Shown in pieces: positions 25,184-34,301 of a DNA stretch of 64,000 nucleotides (the stretch's first letter is position 1; every line of letters starts with the position of its first letter). The DNA comes from Aquabacterium sp. (GTDB taxonomy: Bacteria; Pseudomonadota; Gammaproteobacteria; Burkholderiales; Burkholderiaceae_C). A program made the translations under genes and the position numbers. The stretch spans positions 496,001-560,000 of the forward strand of contig JAHFQM010000002.1 of the NCBI GenBank assembly GCA_023266355.1. The letters run 5' to 3'. Below the pieces are notes generated by a model that ran no database searches, was not told the origin of the DNA, and saw nothing but the letters and a program-made list of their open reading frames with translations.

Positions 25184-26880
25184 TCGGCGGTCCCGCCGGA
25201 GCCACCGGCAGAGCTCTCGCGGGCAGCGCCCTCGCCTGCCGGCTTGCGGCGGCGACGGCGGCGCTTGCGGGCGGGCGCGTCACCGCCGATGCCTGCTTCA
25301 CCAGCGGCATCACCCGCGGTGTCACCACCCGCGTCTGCATCGCCGTCATCGTCGGTCAAGCCGGGCGCATGCGAGGCGGTACTGCGGCTGGCCGCGGACG
25401 CCGAGCGTCCACCGCCCCTGCGGCCACCGCCTGCCGCGCCTTGCTGGCGAACTTCGTCGAGCATTTGGCGGCGCTCGGTGGCGTCGGCCAGGGAGAAGCT
25501 CTCCCACCAGATCGCCAGGGACGGCTCGGCCTCGCCCACCTGGCCGCGCAGGCGCAGGAAGTCGAAGCCGGCGCGGAAACGCGGTTGCTCGACCAGCGTG
25601 GCCGGGCCGTTGCCGGTGCGGCGCTCGAAGCGCGGCTGCATGGTCCAGATTTCGCGCATGTCGGTGGCCAGCTTGCCGCGGCCGGAGATGTCGCCGATGC
25701 GCGCGTCGAACACCGCGTCGGTGGCCGATTGCAGCGCCGGGAAGTTCGGCTCGCCCTGGGCCACATTGCGCTCCCAGTGGGCCAGCACGTCGTGCCACAG
25801 CAGGCAGGCCAGCAAGAAGCTGGGCGCCACGGGCTTGCCCTCGGACACGCGGCGGTCGGTGTCGGCCAGGGCCAGTTGCACGAACTGCTCGCGGCCCGGG
25901 TGGCGGCGCGCCTCGTCGAACACGGCGTCCAGGATGGGGAAGACGCCGCGGTCCAGGCCCTGCTTGCGCAGCTGCTCGATGGACGCCCGCGCGTGGCCCG
26001 TCTGCAGCAGCTTGATCATTTCGTCGAACAGGCGCGACTGCGGCACATTGCTCAGCAGCTCGGACATCTCCTGCACGGGCTCGCGCGTTTTCGGCTCGAT
26101 CTCGAAACCCAGCTTGGCCGCGAAACGCACCACGCGGACGATGCGCACCGGGTCTTCGCGGTAGCGCGTTTCGGGGTGACCGATCATGCGCAGCACGCGC
26201 TTTTTCGCATCGCCGATGCCGCCGTGGTAGTCCACCACGATCTCCGTGCGGGGGTCGTAGTACATGGCGTTGACGGTGAAGTCGCGGCGCGCGGCGTCCT
26301 GGTCCTGCGGGCCCCAGACGTTGTCGCGCAGCACGCGGCCGCTGGCGTCCACCACGTGGGACTTGTCGGCCAGTTCCTTGCGCGAGGTCTTCTCGTTGCC
26401 CGCGACCTGCTCGGCCGCATCGGCATCGAGGTAGGCGCGGAAGGTGGAGACCTCGATCACCTCGTGCTCGCGGCCACGGCCATAGACGACGTGGACGATG
26501 CGGAAGCGCCGCCCGATGATGAAGGCGCGGCGGAACAGGCCCTTGACCTGCTCGGGCGTGGCGTTGGTGGCAACGTCGAAATCCTTGGGGCGGTGCCCGA
26601 GGATGAGGTCGCGCACGGCACCGCCGACGATGTAGGCCTCGTAGCCGGCGTCCTGCAGCGTCTCGACGACCTTGCGGGCGCGCTCATCGACCAACTTCGG
26701 GTCGATGCCGTGCTCGGAGGCGGGCACGTCCACGCGCTTGCCCACGGGGATGCGCGGCGGCTTGCCAGATTTCGGCGCGGCGTGCGCGTGGCCGGGCGCA
26801 TGCGCCGCGTGGGGGGCGTGGGCCGTGCGCTTGGCAGCGGCCGGCTTGCCGAGGATCTTGTGAATCAGGCTTTTGATCAT
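25180..26880 (-). CDS. pcnB: Polynucleotide adenylyltransferase (poly(A) polymerase I)
   Basis: PcnB adds poly(A) tails to RNAs and so promotes their decay. The 566-residue protein has the class II nucleotidyltransferase loop YIVGGAVRDLILGHRPKDFD with the DxD metal pair, the RNA-binding RDFTVNAMYYDP, and RYREDPVRIVRVVRFAAKLGF. A basic N-terminal 50 residues and a C-terminal 120 residues rich in Gly, Ala, Arg and Asp (ending after a run of six arginines) are probably disordered RNA-binding extensions. The end overlaps folK and the start overlaps the HAD gene stop, four bases each, so three genes are tightly coupled. Confidence 0.95.
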   Translation of the reverse strand: MIKSLIHKILGKPAAAKRTAHAPHAAHAPGHAHAAPKSGKPPRIPVGKRVDVPASEHGIDPKLVDERARKVVETLQDAGYEAYIVGGAVRDLILGHRPKDFDVATNATPEQVKGLFRRAFIIGRRFRIVHVVYGRGREHEVIEVSTFRAYLDADAAEQVAGNEKTSRKELADKSHVVDASGRVLRDNVWGPQDQDAARRDFTVNAMYYDPRTEIVVDYHGGIGDAKKRVLRMIGHPETRYREDPVRIVRVVRFAAKLGFEIEPKTREPVQEMSELLSNVPQSRLFDEMIKLLQTGHARASIEQLRKQGLDRGVFPILDAVFDEARRHPGREQFVQLALADTDRRVSEGKPVAPSFLLACLLWHDVLAHWERNVAQGEPNFPALQSATDAVFDARIGDISGRGKLATDMREIWTMQPRFERRTGNGPATLVEQPRFRAGFDFLRLRGQVGEAEPSLAIWWESFSLADATERRQMLDEVRQQGAAGGGRRGGGRSASAASRSTASHAPGLTDDDGDADAGGDTAGDAAGEAGIGGDAPARKRRRRRRKPAGEGAARESSAGGSGGTAD

Positions 26881-27557
26881 GCAAACAGTCGAAGGATGCG
26901 CCAGCCCCGTTCCTGGGCCACGGCTTCCAGCTCGGCGCTGGGGTTGGTGGCCACCGGGTGGGTGGCTTTCTCCAGCAAAGGCAGGTCGTTGGGGGAGTCG
27001 CTGTAAAAGCTCACGCGCTCGAACTGGCCCAGGTGGCGACCCTGGTCAGCCAGCCATTGTTCCACACGTGTGATCTTGCCGTCGCGGAAAGATGGCACCC
27101 CGTCGATCCGGCCGGTCACACGGCCTTGCGCGTCACGCACCAGGCGCACGGCGATGAGGTCGTCGACGTTGAAGGCCTGCGCGATGGGGCGGGTCACGAA
27201 TTCGTTGGTGGCCGTGACGATGGCGAGCAGGTCGCCCTGGGCGCGGTGCTGCTCGACCAGCTCGATGGCCTGGGGCTGCATGGCCGGCAGGATCACCGCC
27301 TCCATGAAGGCCTGTTGCAGCGCCTTTTGGGCTTGCTCGTCCATCTGGCGCCAGACGCTGGTGGAGAAGGCGATGTAGTCGTCCAGCACCAGGATGCCTT
27401 CGCGGTACTGCTGGTAGAAGTTGTCGTTGCGGCGGCGGTAGTCCTCGGCATCGACCAGGCCCTGGCGGATGATGAACTCGCCGAACTCGTGGTCGGAGTC
27501 CAGCGGCAGCAGGGTGTGGTCGAGGTCGAAGAGCGCGAGGTTCTGGGGTGCGGTCAT
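26877..27557 (-). CDS. HAD-IB family phosphatase (SerB-like)
   Basis: This 226-residue cytoplasmic phosphatase has the nucleophile motif DLDHT (Asp11 and Asp13), motif II in AIVTATNEF and the metal site FYSDSPNDLPLL. The cap is helical and inserted after motif I, as in the SerB/HAD-IB group. The substrate is unknown, and phosphoserine is only one option. The ATG at 27557 is chosen because the frame upstream of it antisenses hda. The stop overlaps the pcnB start by four bases. The gene lies 11 bp after hda, so hda, this gene, pcnB and folK form a likely operon. Confidence 0.9.
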   Translation of the reverse strand: MTAPQNLALFDLDHTLLPLDSDHEFGEFIIRQGLVDAEDYRRRNDNFYQQYREGILVLDDYIAFSTSVWRQMDEQAQKALQQAFMEAVILPAMQPQAIELVEQHRAQGDLLAIVTATNEFVTRPIAQAFNVDDLIAVRLVRDAQGRVTGRIDGVPSFRDGKITRVEQWLADQGRHLGQFERVSFYSDSPNDLPLLEKATHPVATNPSAELEAVAQERGWRILRLFA

Positions 27558-27568
27558 GGCGGGAGGTT

Positions 27569-28357
27569 TCAAGCCGGCTCTGCAGCCAGCATTTCCTTGA
27601 TCAAGGGCACGGTGACGACCCGGTGGGCCGACAGGGCGTAACGGTCCAGGCGGTCGAGCATGCCCATCAGGGAGCCCAAGTCGCGCTGGTGGCGGGTCAG
27701 CAGGTGCGCCAGCACATCTTCGCTCAAGGCCATGCCTCGGCGCTCGGCCTCCTGCTGAAGGGCGTGGCGCAGGCCGGCATCGTCCAGCGGCTGCAACGCA
27801 AAACTCAGGCCCCAACCCAGGCGGGTGCGCAGGTCGTCGCGCACGGGCAGGTCCACCGAAGGCACCTGGCCGGCGGCAAAGATGAACAGCGGCGGGGCCT
27901 CGGCAGAAGCCGCAGCGGCCGATTCGATGAAGAGTTTGAAGGCCAGGTGCTGGGCTTCGGTGTCGAGGCGTTCGCAGTCGTCGATCAGCGCCAGGGTGGG
28001 CGACTCGGGCTGCGGCCCATCCCACATCTGGCAGGTCTGGGCATTGAGCCAGACCACACCGAAGCCCAGGGCCAGCGCACGCTCGACCATGGCCCTCAGC
28101 AAATGGGTTTTGCCCACGCCGCACGGCCCCCACAGGTAGAGCGGCGACAGCGGTCCGTCATGGGCCGGCCAGGCCTGCAGCCAGGCCAGGGCCTCGGCGT
28201 TGGCACCGGGCAGAAAGGCGTCGAGGTCGGGCACAGCTTCGTGGCCAAGGTCCAGCAAGAGCTGGCGCATGGCCGGGGCGCGCAAGGGCCTGGGGGATGC
28301 GCTCTGGGCGCTCTGGGCGCTCAGGGTGCTCTCGGCAATATCGGCGTGCAAGGTCAT
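27569..28357 (-). CDS. hda: DnaA regulatory inactivator Hda
   Basis: Hda is an AAA+ protein that, bound to the sliding clamp, triggers ATP hydrolysis by DnaA and so limits re-initiation. The protein has Walker A GPCGVGKTH, Walker B ALIDDCERL and the DLRTRLGWG sensor region. A QLLLDL clamp-binding motif lies near residue 32 from this start. In other Hda proteins that motif is at the extreme N-terminus, so the true start could be the ATG at 28270 (about 233 residues). The ATG at 28357 has a GAGGGG site five bases upstream, while 28270 has none. It begins 9 bp after the transporter gene stop. Confidence 0.9.
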   Translation of the reverse strand: MTLHADIAESTLSAQSAQSASPRPLRAPAMRQLLLDLGHEAVPDLDAFLPGANAEALAWLQAWPAHDGPLSPLYLWGPCGVGKTHLLRAMVERALALGFGVVWLNAQTCQMWDGPQPESPTLALIDDCERLDTEAQHLAFKLFIESAAAASAEAPPLFIFAAGQVPSVDLPVRDDLRTRLGWGLSFALQPLDDAGLRHALQQEAERRGMALSEDVLAHLLTRHQRDLGSLMGMLDRLDRYALSAHRVVTVPLIKEMLAAEPA

Positions 28358-28366
28358 GGGCACCCC

Positions 28367-29443
28367 TCACACCGACGTGAAAAACGCGCTGTCGCGGTAA
28401 TGCTTCAGCAGGTGGCGGCCCAGCACGGTCACGCAGGCGGCACAGGGCAACGCGATCAGGATGCCCCAGAAGCCCAACCACTGCCCGAACAGCATCAGGG
28501 CCAGGATGACGCCCAGCGGGTGCAGGCCGATGCGCTCGCCCACCAGGCGCGGCGTGAGCACGAAGCTTTCGATGACCTGCCCGATGCCATACACCAGGGC
28601 CGCAGACACCAAGGGGTAAGACACACCCGCCGCGCCGAACTGCAACAGGCCCGCCAGCAAGGCCAGCAAGAGACCGATGCCAAACCCCAGGTAGGGAATG
28701 CACACGGCCAGCCCGGTGAACACGCCGATCGGCAAGGCCAGGCGGAAGCCCGCCAGGCTCAGGCCCACGCTGTAATAGACCGCCAGGATCAGCATCACCA
28801 GCAACTGCCCGCGCAGGTACTGGCCCATCAGGGCGTCCATCTCGTCGCGCAAGGCGTGCACATGCAGGCGCCAGCGCGGGGGCAGGAGCGCATCGGCTTG
28901 ACCCATCAGCCGCGCCCAATCGAGCAACCAATAGAACGCCAGCATGGGCACCAGCAGGGCCAGGCCGGCCAGCGTCATCAGGCCGCTGCCCCCCGCCAGG
29001 ACGGACTGCCACAGCGCGCTGCCCCAATCTGCGGCGTGGGTTTGCAACAGGTTGGCCACCTCGGCCTTGAGCTCATCGACGCTGCTCGGCGGCTCCAGGC
29101 CGTATTGCTGCAGCGTGGGCACCACGCCCTTCCACAGCGACACCAGCAGGTCGGGCAACTGCGCACGCACCATGGGCACCAACTGCGACACGATGGGCAC
29201 CAGCAGCACCAGCAGCACCGACACCAGCAAGAGCAGCAAGGTCAGGCACAGGCCAACGGCCAGCGCGTGCGGCACGCGGGCACGCACCAGGCGCGCCACG
29301 GCAGGCTCCAGCACGTAGGCCAGCACCAGGCTGATCACGAAGGGCAAGAGCACGGCGGCATGCCACCACACCGCGGCAGCGGCCAGGGCCGCCAGGAGCC
29401 AGGGCAGGAAGGAGCGTGGAACGCGTGGGGGTGTCGCAGTCAT
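28367..29443 (-). CDS. AI-2E family transporter (PerM/YdgG-like)
   Basis: The 358-residue inner-membrane protein matches the AI-2 exporter/PerM family, with about eight membrane segments in the usual pattern. Three lie near the N-terminus, followed by a long periplasmic or cytoplasmic stretch, then a cluster after residue 150. Typical stretches are FVISLVLAYVLEPAVARL, YLRGQLLVMLILAVYYSVGL and FVLTPRLVGERIGLHPLGV. Substrates vary in the family, and autoinducer-2 export is not implied. It precedes hda by 9 bp and is probably the first gene of that operon. Confidence 0.9.
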   Translation of the reverse strand: MTATPPRVPRSFLPWLLAALAAAAVWWHAAVLLPFVISLVLAYVLEPAVARLVRARVPHALAVGLCLTLLLLLVSVLLVLLVPIVSQLVPMVRAQLPDLLVSLWKGVVPTLQQYGLEPPSSVDELKAEVANLLQTHAADWGSALWQSVLAGGSGLMTLAGLALLVPMLAFYWLLDWARLMGQADALLPPRWRLHVHALRDEMDALMGQYLRGQLLVMLILAVYYSVGLSLAGFRLALPIGVFTGLAVCIPYLGFGIGLLLALLAGLLQFGAAGVSYPLVSAALVYGIGQVIESFVLTPRLVGERIGLHPLGVILALMLFGQWLGFWGILIALPCAACVTVLGRHLLKHYRDSAFFTSV

Positions 29444-29518
29444 GTCACCCGCATTTTACGGGCCTTGGGCGGCCCGCCATCGGCATGTCGACCCGGCAAG
29501 GGGCCCAGCCAGGGTTCG

Positions 29519-30307
29519 TCAGTTGGCGCCGTACACCGCCCGGCGTGCCGTGTCCAGCTGCCCTTCCAGCCAGGCTTGGTCCCGCTGGGACTCTGGCCGC
29601 GACTGGTACTCCAGCACGATGGCGGCCTCGCGGCGCTTGTACTCGGCCTGTTGGGCGGCCTCGCGGGCTTGCTGTGCGGCATCGGGCTGCGGGACGGCGC
29701 TGGCCAGCACGGCCTGGACTTCCTCCAGGCGCACCTTGCGCTTGTCCTCGTTGGGCTCCAGGTCGGTCCACAGGGCCGAGGCCAGCATCAGGGCTTCGCC
29801 CATGGTCACCTCGCCCTGGCGCAGCCGCTCCGGCAACTGGTCCACCAGGGACGCGGCCAGTTGCTGGCGGCGCGCCAGATCGCTGGATTCGCGCAGGTTC
29901 TGCCATTGCTCGAAGCTTTTCTGGAAGCGCAGGTAAGCCACCACGCGCTTGAGCTCGGACTCGGGGTTGGCCGTCTTGGCCATGGCGCTTTTGAGCGCCG
30001 CCCAGTCTTCCGGGGAGAAATCAGACGGCCGGCCATCGGGTAAGACCGTCGGCGCGACCCAGGTGCTCACCGCGCCACCGGGGCCGAACTGCACGGCCGA
30101 AGCACCACCCGCGCCCGCCCCCAGCCTGGCCCCCTGCCCTGAGGCTGCGGCCTGCTCGCGCGTGTCGGCATCAGGGCGCGACGACCACCACAGCCCTGCC
30201 AACAGCACGGCGACCAGGCCCAGGCCAGACGCCCACCAGACGCTGCGGCTGGAGAAGAAGGAACGCTCGGTGGTGATCATGCGGGCGAAATCATGTTGAA
30301 CATTCAT
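29519..30307 (-). CDS. Unrecognised membrane-anchored protein with helical Gln/Arg-rich domain
   Basis: I do not recognise this 262-residue protein. It has one hydrophobic segment at about residues 25-45 (WWASGLGLVAVLLAGLWW) after a short basic N-terminus, so the bulk should be periplasmic. A Gly/Ala linker follows, then a helical domain rich in Glu, Arg and Gln (SESELKRVVAYLRFQKSFEQW is degenerate of no family I know), with coiled-coil-like ends. Lipase-foldase or PlcR-type helical secretion helpers have a similar layout, but I see no diagnostic motif. The ATG at 30307 is uncertain; a later ATG nine codons in is possible. It is divergent from plsY. Confidence 0.7.
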   Translation of the reverse strand: MNVQHDFARMITTERSFFSSRSVWWASGLGLVAVLLAGLWWSSRPDADTREQAAASGQGARLGAGAGGASAVQFGPGGAVSTWVAPTVLPDGRPSDFSPEDWAALKSAMAKTANPESELKRVVAYLRFQKSFEQWQNLRESSDLARRQQLAASLVDQLPERLRQGEVTMGEALMLASALWTDLEPNEDKRKVRLEEVQAVLASAVPQPDAAQQAREAAQQAEYKRREAAIVLEYQSRPESQRDQAWLEGQLDTARRAVYGAN

Positions 30308-30461
30308 CAGGATGCGGCGATTGTCATCGCGCCCCAGCCACGCCACCGTGGGGCAAACCCCGCTTCCACCACAGACATCCGCCACCCGAGGAACAGCCTG
30401 CGCCACACTGCCACCGTGAGCCACTACACTGCGCGCACTTCCCAGCCATGTCTGAGACCGC

Positions 30462-31079
30462 ATGAACCTGTCTGAATTCGACCCTCGCGCCATGCTCGCC
30501 CTGGGCACCGTGGCCGCCTACCTCATCGGCTCCCTGTCGTTCGCCGTGATCGTCAGCCGCCTGTTCGGCCTGGCCGACCCGCGCAGCTATGGCTCGGGCA
30601 ACCCCGGCGCCACCAATGTGCTGCGCTCCGGCAACAAGGGTGCGGCCGTGCTGACGCTGCTGTTCGATGCGCTCAAGGGCTATGTGCCCGTGGCCATCGC
30701 ACAAAGCTGGGGGCTGGACGCCCTCACCGTGACCGCCATCGGCCTGGGCGCCTTCATCGGCCACCTCTGGCCGGTGTTCTTCAAGTTCGAAGGCGGCAAG
30801 GGCGTGGCCACGGCCGCGGGCGTGCTGTTCGGCTTCGCGCCGGCCCTCGGTGGCTTGGTGCTGCTGGTGTGGCTGGGCATGGCGGTGGTGTTCCGCTATT
30901 CCTCGCTGGCCGCGCTGTCGGCCGCGCTGTCGGCACCGCTGATCCAGTACCTGGGCTGGGGCTGGGGCCCCGCCACGGTCGGTTGTGGGGTGATGAGCGC
31001 CCTGCTCATCTGGCGCCACGAAGCCAACATCCGCAAGCTCCTGGCCGGCCAGGAAAGCAAGCTCGGGCAGAAGGCCTGA
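30462..31079 (+). CDS. plsY: Glycerol-3-phosphate acyltransferase PlsY
   Basis: PlsY acylates glycerol-3-phosphate from acyl-phosphate, the first step of phospholipid synthesis in the inner membrane. The 205-residue protein has the three family motifs: SYGSGNPGATNVLRSGNK, FEGGKGVATAAG near residue 108, and an equivalent of the third loop at IWRHEANIRKLLAGQE. Five membrane segments are predicted. A glutaredoxin-like gene starts 18 bp later on the same strand. Confidence 0.95.
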   Translation: MNLSEFDPRAMLALGTVAAYLIGSLSFAVIVSRLFGLADPRSYGSGNPGATNVLRSGNKGAAVLTLLFDALKGYVPVAIAQSWGLDALTVTAIGLGAFIGHLWPVFFKFEGGKGVATAAGVLFGFAPALGGLVLLVWLGMAVVFRYSSLAALSAALSAPLIQYLGWGWGPATVGCGVMSALLIWRHEANIRKLLAGQESKLGQKA

Positions 31080-31097
31080 GGGCCTGAGGCGCCGCGC

Positions 31098-31538
31098 GTG
31101 ATCAACTGGGCCTCCCTGCGCAGCCTCGCCATTGTCTTGCTGCTGGTGTGGGGCGGCAGCCAGGCCTTGTCGTGGTGGCAGGACCGCCGCTTCGCCGAGG
31201 CCGTGCGCCTGGGCAGCCAGCAACACGAACTCGTCGTCTACAGCACGGACACCTGCCCTTACTGCGCCCGTGCCCGCGCCTGGCTGAACGCACAGGGCGC
31301 GCGCTGGCGCGAATGCGATGTCGAGCACGATGCCGCTTGCCAGCAGGCCTACCAGGCCCAGGGTGCGCCGGGCGTGCCGCTGGTGCGTGTGGGGTCGGCG
31401 CAGTCAGGCGCAGGCGCGCTGTGGAACCTGGGCTTCAGCCCGGCCTGGGTGGCCTCGGCCATGGCCAAGCTGGGCGAGCAAAGCCCCGCTCAACGCCCCA
31501 ATCAAAGCCCCAGTGCGGCCAGCTCTCCGCGGCCCTGA
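31098..31538 (+). CDS. Membrane-anchored glutaredoxin-family protein
   Basis: The 146-residue product has an N-terminal membrane segment (about 7-25, SLAIVLLLVWGGSQALSWW). A glutaredoxin-like domain follows with the redox motif CPYC and the strand ELVVYSTDTCPYCARARAWL. The thiol-disulfide domain should therefore face the periplasm or be membrane-tethered. The C-terminal 25 residues are Pro/Ser/Gln-rich. It starts with GTG at 31098, 18 bp after plsY. Its last 37 bp overlap the end of the convergent YciO gene, so the tail may be less conserved. Confidence 0.85.
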   Translation: MINWASLRSLAIVLLLVWGGSQALSWWQDRRFAEAVRLGSQQHELVVYSTDTCPYCARARAWLNAQGARWRECDVEHDAACQQAYQAQGAPGVPLVRVGSAQSGAGALWNLGFSPAWVASAMAKLGEQSPAQRPNQSPSAASSPRP

Positions 31539-32125
31539 CGCAGCACTTCCGCGCCGCCGCCGCTGAGGTCGATCACGGTGGTGGGCTCCAGCGGGCAGGC
31601 GCCGGCATCGACCACCGCCTGGACGCGCTTTTGCAGCACCTCGCGGATGGTGTGGGCGTCGTTCAGGGCCTCGTCGTGGTCCGGCAAGATCAGCGTGGTG
31701 GCCAGCAAAGGCTGTCCCATCACCTCCAGCAGCGCCTGGGTGACGCGGTGGTCCGGCACGCGCAAGCCAATGGTGCGGCGCGAGGGGTGCGACACGCGGC
31801 GCGGCACTTCCTTGGTCGCTTCCAGGATGAAGGTGTACGGCCCCGGCGTGCCCAGCTTGAGCAGGCGGTATTGCTGGTTGTCCACGCGGGCGTAGCTGGC
31901 CAGCTCGGACAGGTCGCGGCACAGCAAGGTGAGGTGGTGGCGCTCATCGACACCGCGGATGCGGCGCAGCGCATCGACCGCGGCCTTGTCGTCCAGGTGG
32001 CAGACCAGGGCGTAGCTGGAATCGGTCGGCACGGCCACCACGCCGCCCTTGTGGAGCAGGTCGGCGGCCTGCTTGAGCAACCTCACCTGGGGCTGCTCGG
32101 GATGGACTTCGAAATATTGGGCCAT
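31502..32125 (-). CDS. YrdC/Sua5-domain protein, YciO type
   Basis: The 207-residue protein has the YrdC fold that binds double-stranded RNA and, in TsaC/Sua5, makes threonylcarbamoyl-AMP for tRNA t6A synthesis. Here the motifs are KGGVVAVPTDSSYALVCHL, the RRIRGVDERHHLTLLCRDL stretch and GPYTFILEATKEVPRR. The sequence and the length fit the YciO subgroup more than TsaC, so whether it is the t6A enzyme is uncertain. It lies 30 bp downstream of the PHP phosphatase gene, and yciO next to a yciV-like gene is a known arrangement. Confidence 0.9.
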   Translation of the reverse strand: MAQYFEVHPEQPQVRLLKQAADLLHKGGVVAVPTDSSYALVCHLDDKAAVDALRRIRGVDERHHLTLLCRDLSELASYARVDNQQYRLLKLGTPGPYTFILEATKEVPRRVSHPSRRTIGLRVPDHRVTQALLEVMGQPLLATTLILPDHDEALNDAHTIREVLQKRVQAVVDAGACPLEPTTVIDLSGGGAEVLRQGRGELAALGL

Positions 32126-32155
32126 GGGTGTGGGTCAGGCGACATCAAGGCGAGC

Positions 32156-33025
32156 TCAAGCCCTCAGCACCCGCTCCGTCAGGGCCTCCCACACGGGCGT
32201 CAGGCGCGCGGGCAGCTCGGGCAAGGTGCCCAGGTCGGTGTGGCTCTCGGTGGGGTCGTGGAAATCGGAGCCGCGCGAGGCCAGCAGGTCGAACTCGCGG
32301 GCCATGTCGGCGTACTCCTGGTACTCGGGCACGGTGTGGCTGCCCGTGACCACCTCGACGCCCCGCCCACCGTGGTTCTTGAACTCGGAGAACAACGCGT
32401 ACTCCTCGTTCGGCGTGAAGTCGTAGCGACCCGGGTGGGCGATGACGGCGATGCCGCCGGCCTCGGTGATCCAGCGCACGGCGTCTTTCAGGCTGGCCCA
32501 GCGGTGGGGCACGAAGCCCGGCTTGCCTTCGGCCAGGTAGCGGCGGAACACCTCGTGCGGGTCGGCGCAGCGGCCGGTTTCGACGATGTAGCGGGCGAAA
32601 TGCGTGCGCGAGATCAGGTCGGGGTTGCCGACGTACTTCAGCGCGCCCTCGAAGGCATCGGGGATGCCAGCCTTGGCCAGCTCGTCGGCCATGTCGCGGG
32701 CGCGGCGCTCGCGGCCGCCGCGGGTGTCGGCCAAGCCTTGCTGCAGCTGGGCATTGTCGGCGTCGAAACCCAGGCCGACGATGTGCACGGTCTTGTGCAG
32801 GAAAGTCACCGAGATCTCGGTGCCCGTGAGGTAGTCCATGCCCAGGGCCGCAGCAGCCGCACGGGCGCGTTGCTGTCCGCCGATCTCGTCGTGGTCGGTC
32901 AGCGACCAGAGGGTCACGCCATTGCGGTGCGCACGCGCGGCCACATCCTCGGGCGACAGGGTGCCGTCAGAGATGTTGGAGTGGCAGTGGAGGTCTGCGT
33001 TGGGTGCGACGTTGGACATGGGCAT
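32156..33025 (-). CDS. PHP-domain phosphoesterase (3',5'-nucleoside bisphosphate phosphatase, RNase AM/YciV-like)
   Basis: The 289-residue cytoplasmic enzyme has the PHP metal motifs DLHCHSNISDGTLSPE, TDHDEIGG and later HPGRYDF and GSDFHDP. YciV-like members remove the 3'-phosphate from 3',5'-bisphosphates and act as RNA 5'-end nucleases. The start is one of two closely spaced ATGs (33025 or 33019). Pairing with the YciO gene downstream matches the E. coli yciV-yciO order. Confidence 0.92.
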   Translation of the reverse strand: MPMSNVAPNADLHCHSNISDGTLSPEDVAARAHRNGVTLWSLTDHDEIGGQQRARAAAAALGMDYLTGTEISVTFLHKTVHIVGLGFDADNAQLQQGLADTRGGRERRARDMADELAKAGIPDAFEGALKYVGNPDLISRTHFARYIVETGRCADPHEVFRRYLAEGKPGFVPHRWASLKDAVRWITEAGGIAVIAHPGRYDFTPNEEYALFSEFKNHGGRGVEVVTGSHTVPEYQEYADMAREFDLLASRGSDFHDPTESHTDLGTLPELPARLTPVWEALTERVLRA

Positions 33026-33071
33026 GGTCAGATGCTAACAAGTCCCGTGCCATGTGGGGCAGCGAACTGCC

Positions 33072-33467
33072 TTAACCCCAGCGGGCAGCATGGCGGGCCT
33101 GCTGCACGGCATGGGCCTGCAGGCTGGCCAGGGCCAGTTCACGCACGAGTTGTTCGTTGACGGGCTGGCGGTAGCGCGACTTGATGTGGCGCATGCCCTT
33201 GCCCGAGCCTTCGAGCTCGGGGAACTCGCCGACCAGCATGATGCCGTTGAAGACCTGCAGGTGCGCATTGGCCTTGAAGAGCACGATGGCCATCAGGTTG
33301 TCGTTCTCGTTCATGAAGCACAGGTTGCCCCATTTGACTTCCGGACGGAGATGGGGCGCCGCGGCCAGGATGGCACGGTGCATGGCCTGGGCGGTTTCGC
33401 GCTGCTCGGGGCGCAGGCTGTCGTAGAACGCGTTGACCAACGCGGGAGATTGAAGCGGACGGCGCAT
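33072..33467 (-). CDS. DUF1801 domain-containing protein
   Basis: This 131-residue cytoplasmic protein has a DUF1801-like core with HRAILAAAPHLRPEVKWGN, CFMNENDNLMAIVLFKANAHLQ and GMRHIKSRYR. The family fold is known but its function is not. The ATG at 33467 gives the usual N-terminus; upstream in-frame codons have no family match. It lies 46 bp before the PHP phosphatase start on the same strand. Codon use is like that of its neighbours. Confidence 0.8.
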   Translation of the reverse strand: MRRPLQSPALVNAFYDSLRPEQRETAQAMHRAILAAAPHLRPEVKWGNLCFMNENDNLMAIVLFKANAHLQVFNGIMLVGEFPELEGSGKGMRHIKSRYRQPVNEQLVRELALASLQAHAVQQARHAARWG

Positions 33468-33725
33468 GGGGTGGGCCCAAAGAAAGAGGTACAACAACGA
33501 CACCGTCGCCACCACACCCCCTCCCTGAAACCTGCGCTTCTGTGTGATGACATTGCCTGAGCGGCATATCGGCTGCACGCACGCCAACGGTGGCCGTGTG
33601 GTCTCTTCCCGTTTGAGTGGTGTGCAGCATCCGGCTTTCGCCCGGTGTCGGCCCGTATTGTAACGGTCCGTGACGGCGTGCGCAGATACCCTGGGGTGGT
33701 ATCCGTGCAGGATGCCCCGCCCGGC

Positions 33726-34301
33726 TCAGGTCTTGGGCAAGGTCACGCCGGTCTGGCCTTGGTACTTGCCCCCGCGGTCCTTGTACGAGGTCTCGCAGAC
33801 ATCGTCGGCATCGCTCTCGAAGAACAGCACCTGCGCGCAGCCTTCGCCCGCGTAGATCTTGGCCGGCAGCGGCGTGGTGTTGGAGAACTCCAGCGTGACG
33901 TAGCCTTCCCACTCGGGCTCGAAGGGCGTGACGTTGACGATGATGCCGCAGCGCGCGTAGGTGCTTTTGCCCAGACAAATGGTCAGCACATTGCGCGGGA
34001 TGCGGAAGTACTCGACGGTGCGCGCCAGCGCGAAGCTGTTGGGCGGGATGATGCAGACATCGCTTTCGATGTCCACGAAGCTCTTTTCGTCGAAGTTCTT
34101 CGGGTCCACCACGGTCGAGTAGATGTTGGTGAAGACCTTGAACTCGGGGGCGCAGCGGATGTCGTAGCCGTAGCTGCTGGTGCCGTAGCTGACGATTTTC
34201 TGGCCGTCTGCGGCGTGGCGGACCTGGCCGGGCTCGAAGGGTTCGATCATGCCGTGCTCTTCGGCCATGCGGCGGATCCAGCGGTCGGACTTGATGCTCA
34301 T
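33726..34301 (-). CDS. dcd: dCTP deaminase
   Basis: Dcd deaminates dCTP to dUTP, feeding dTMP synthesis. The 191-residue trimeric enzyme has the family motifs [39 protein letters not shown] (with catalytic Glu in the following [10 protein letters not shown]) and [15 protein letters not shown] at the C-terminus. The ATG at 34301 gives the standard N-terminus [15 protein letters not shown]. It is divergent from the nitrate transporter gene over 163 bp and lies alone downstream of the 258-bp gap that separates it from the DUF1801 gene. Confidence 0.96.
   Translation of the reverse strand: MSIKSDRWIRRMAEEHGMIEPFEPGQVRHAADGQKIVSYGTSSYGYDIRCAPEFKVFTNIYSTVVDPKNFDEKSFVDIESDVCIIPPNSFALARTVEYFRIPRNVLTICLGKSTYARCGIIVNVTPFEPEWEGYVTLEFSNTTPLPAKIYAGEGCAQVLFFESDADDVCETSYKDRGGKYQGQTGVTLPKT

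Noticed and set aside
29519..30307. Lipase chaperone (LifO/LimK)
   Set aside because: The layout is similar, but I could not find the family signature RxxFDY, and no lipase gene is near.
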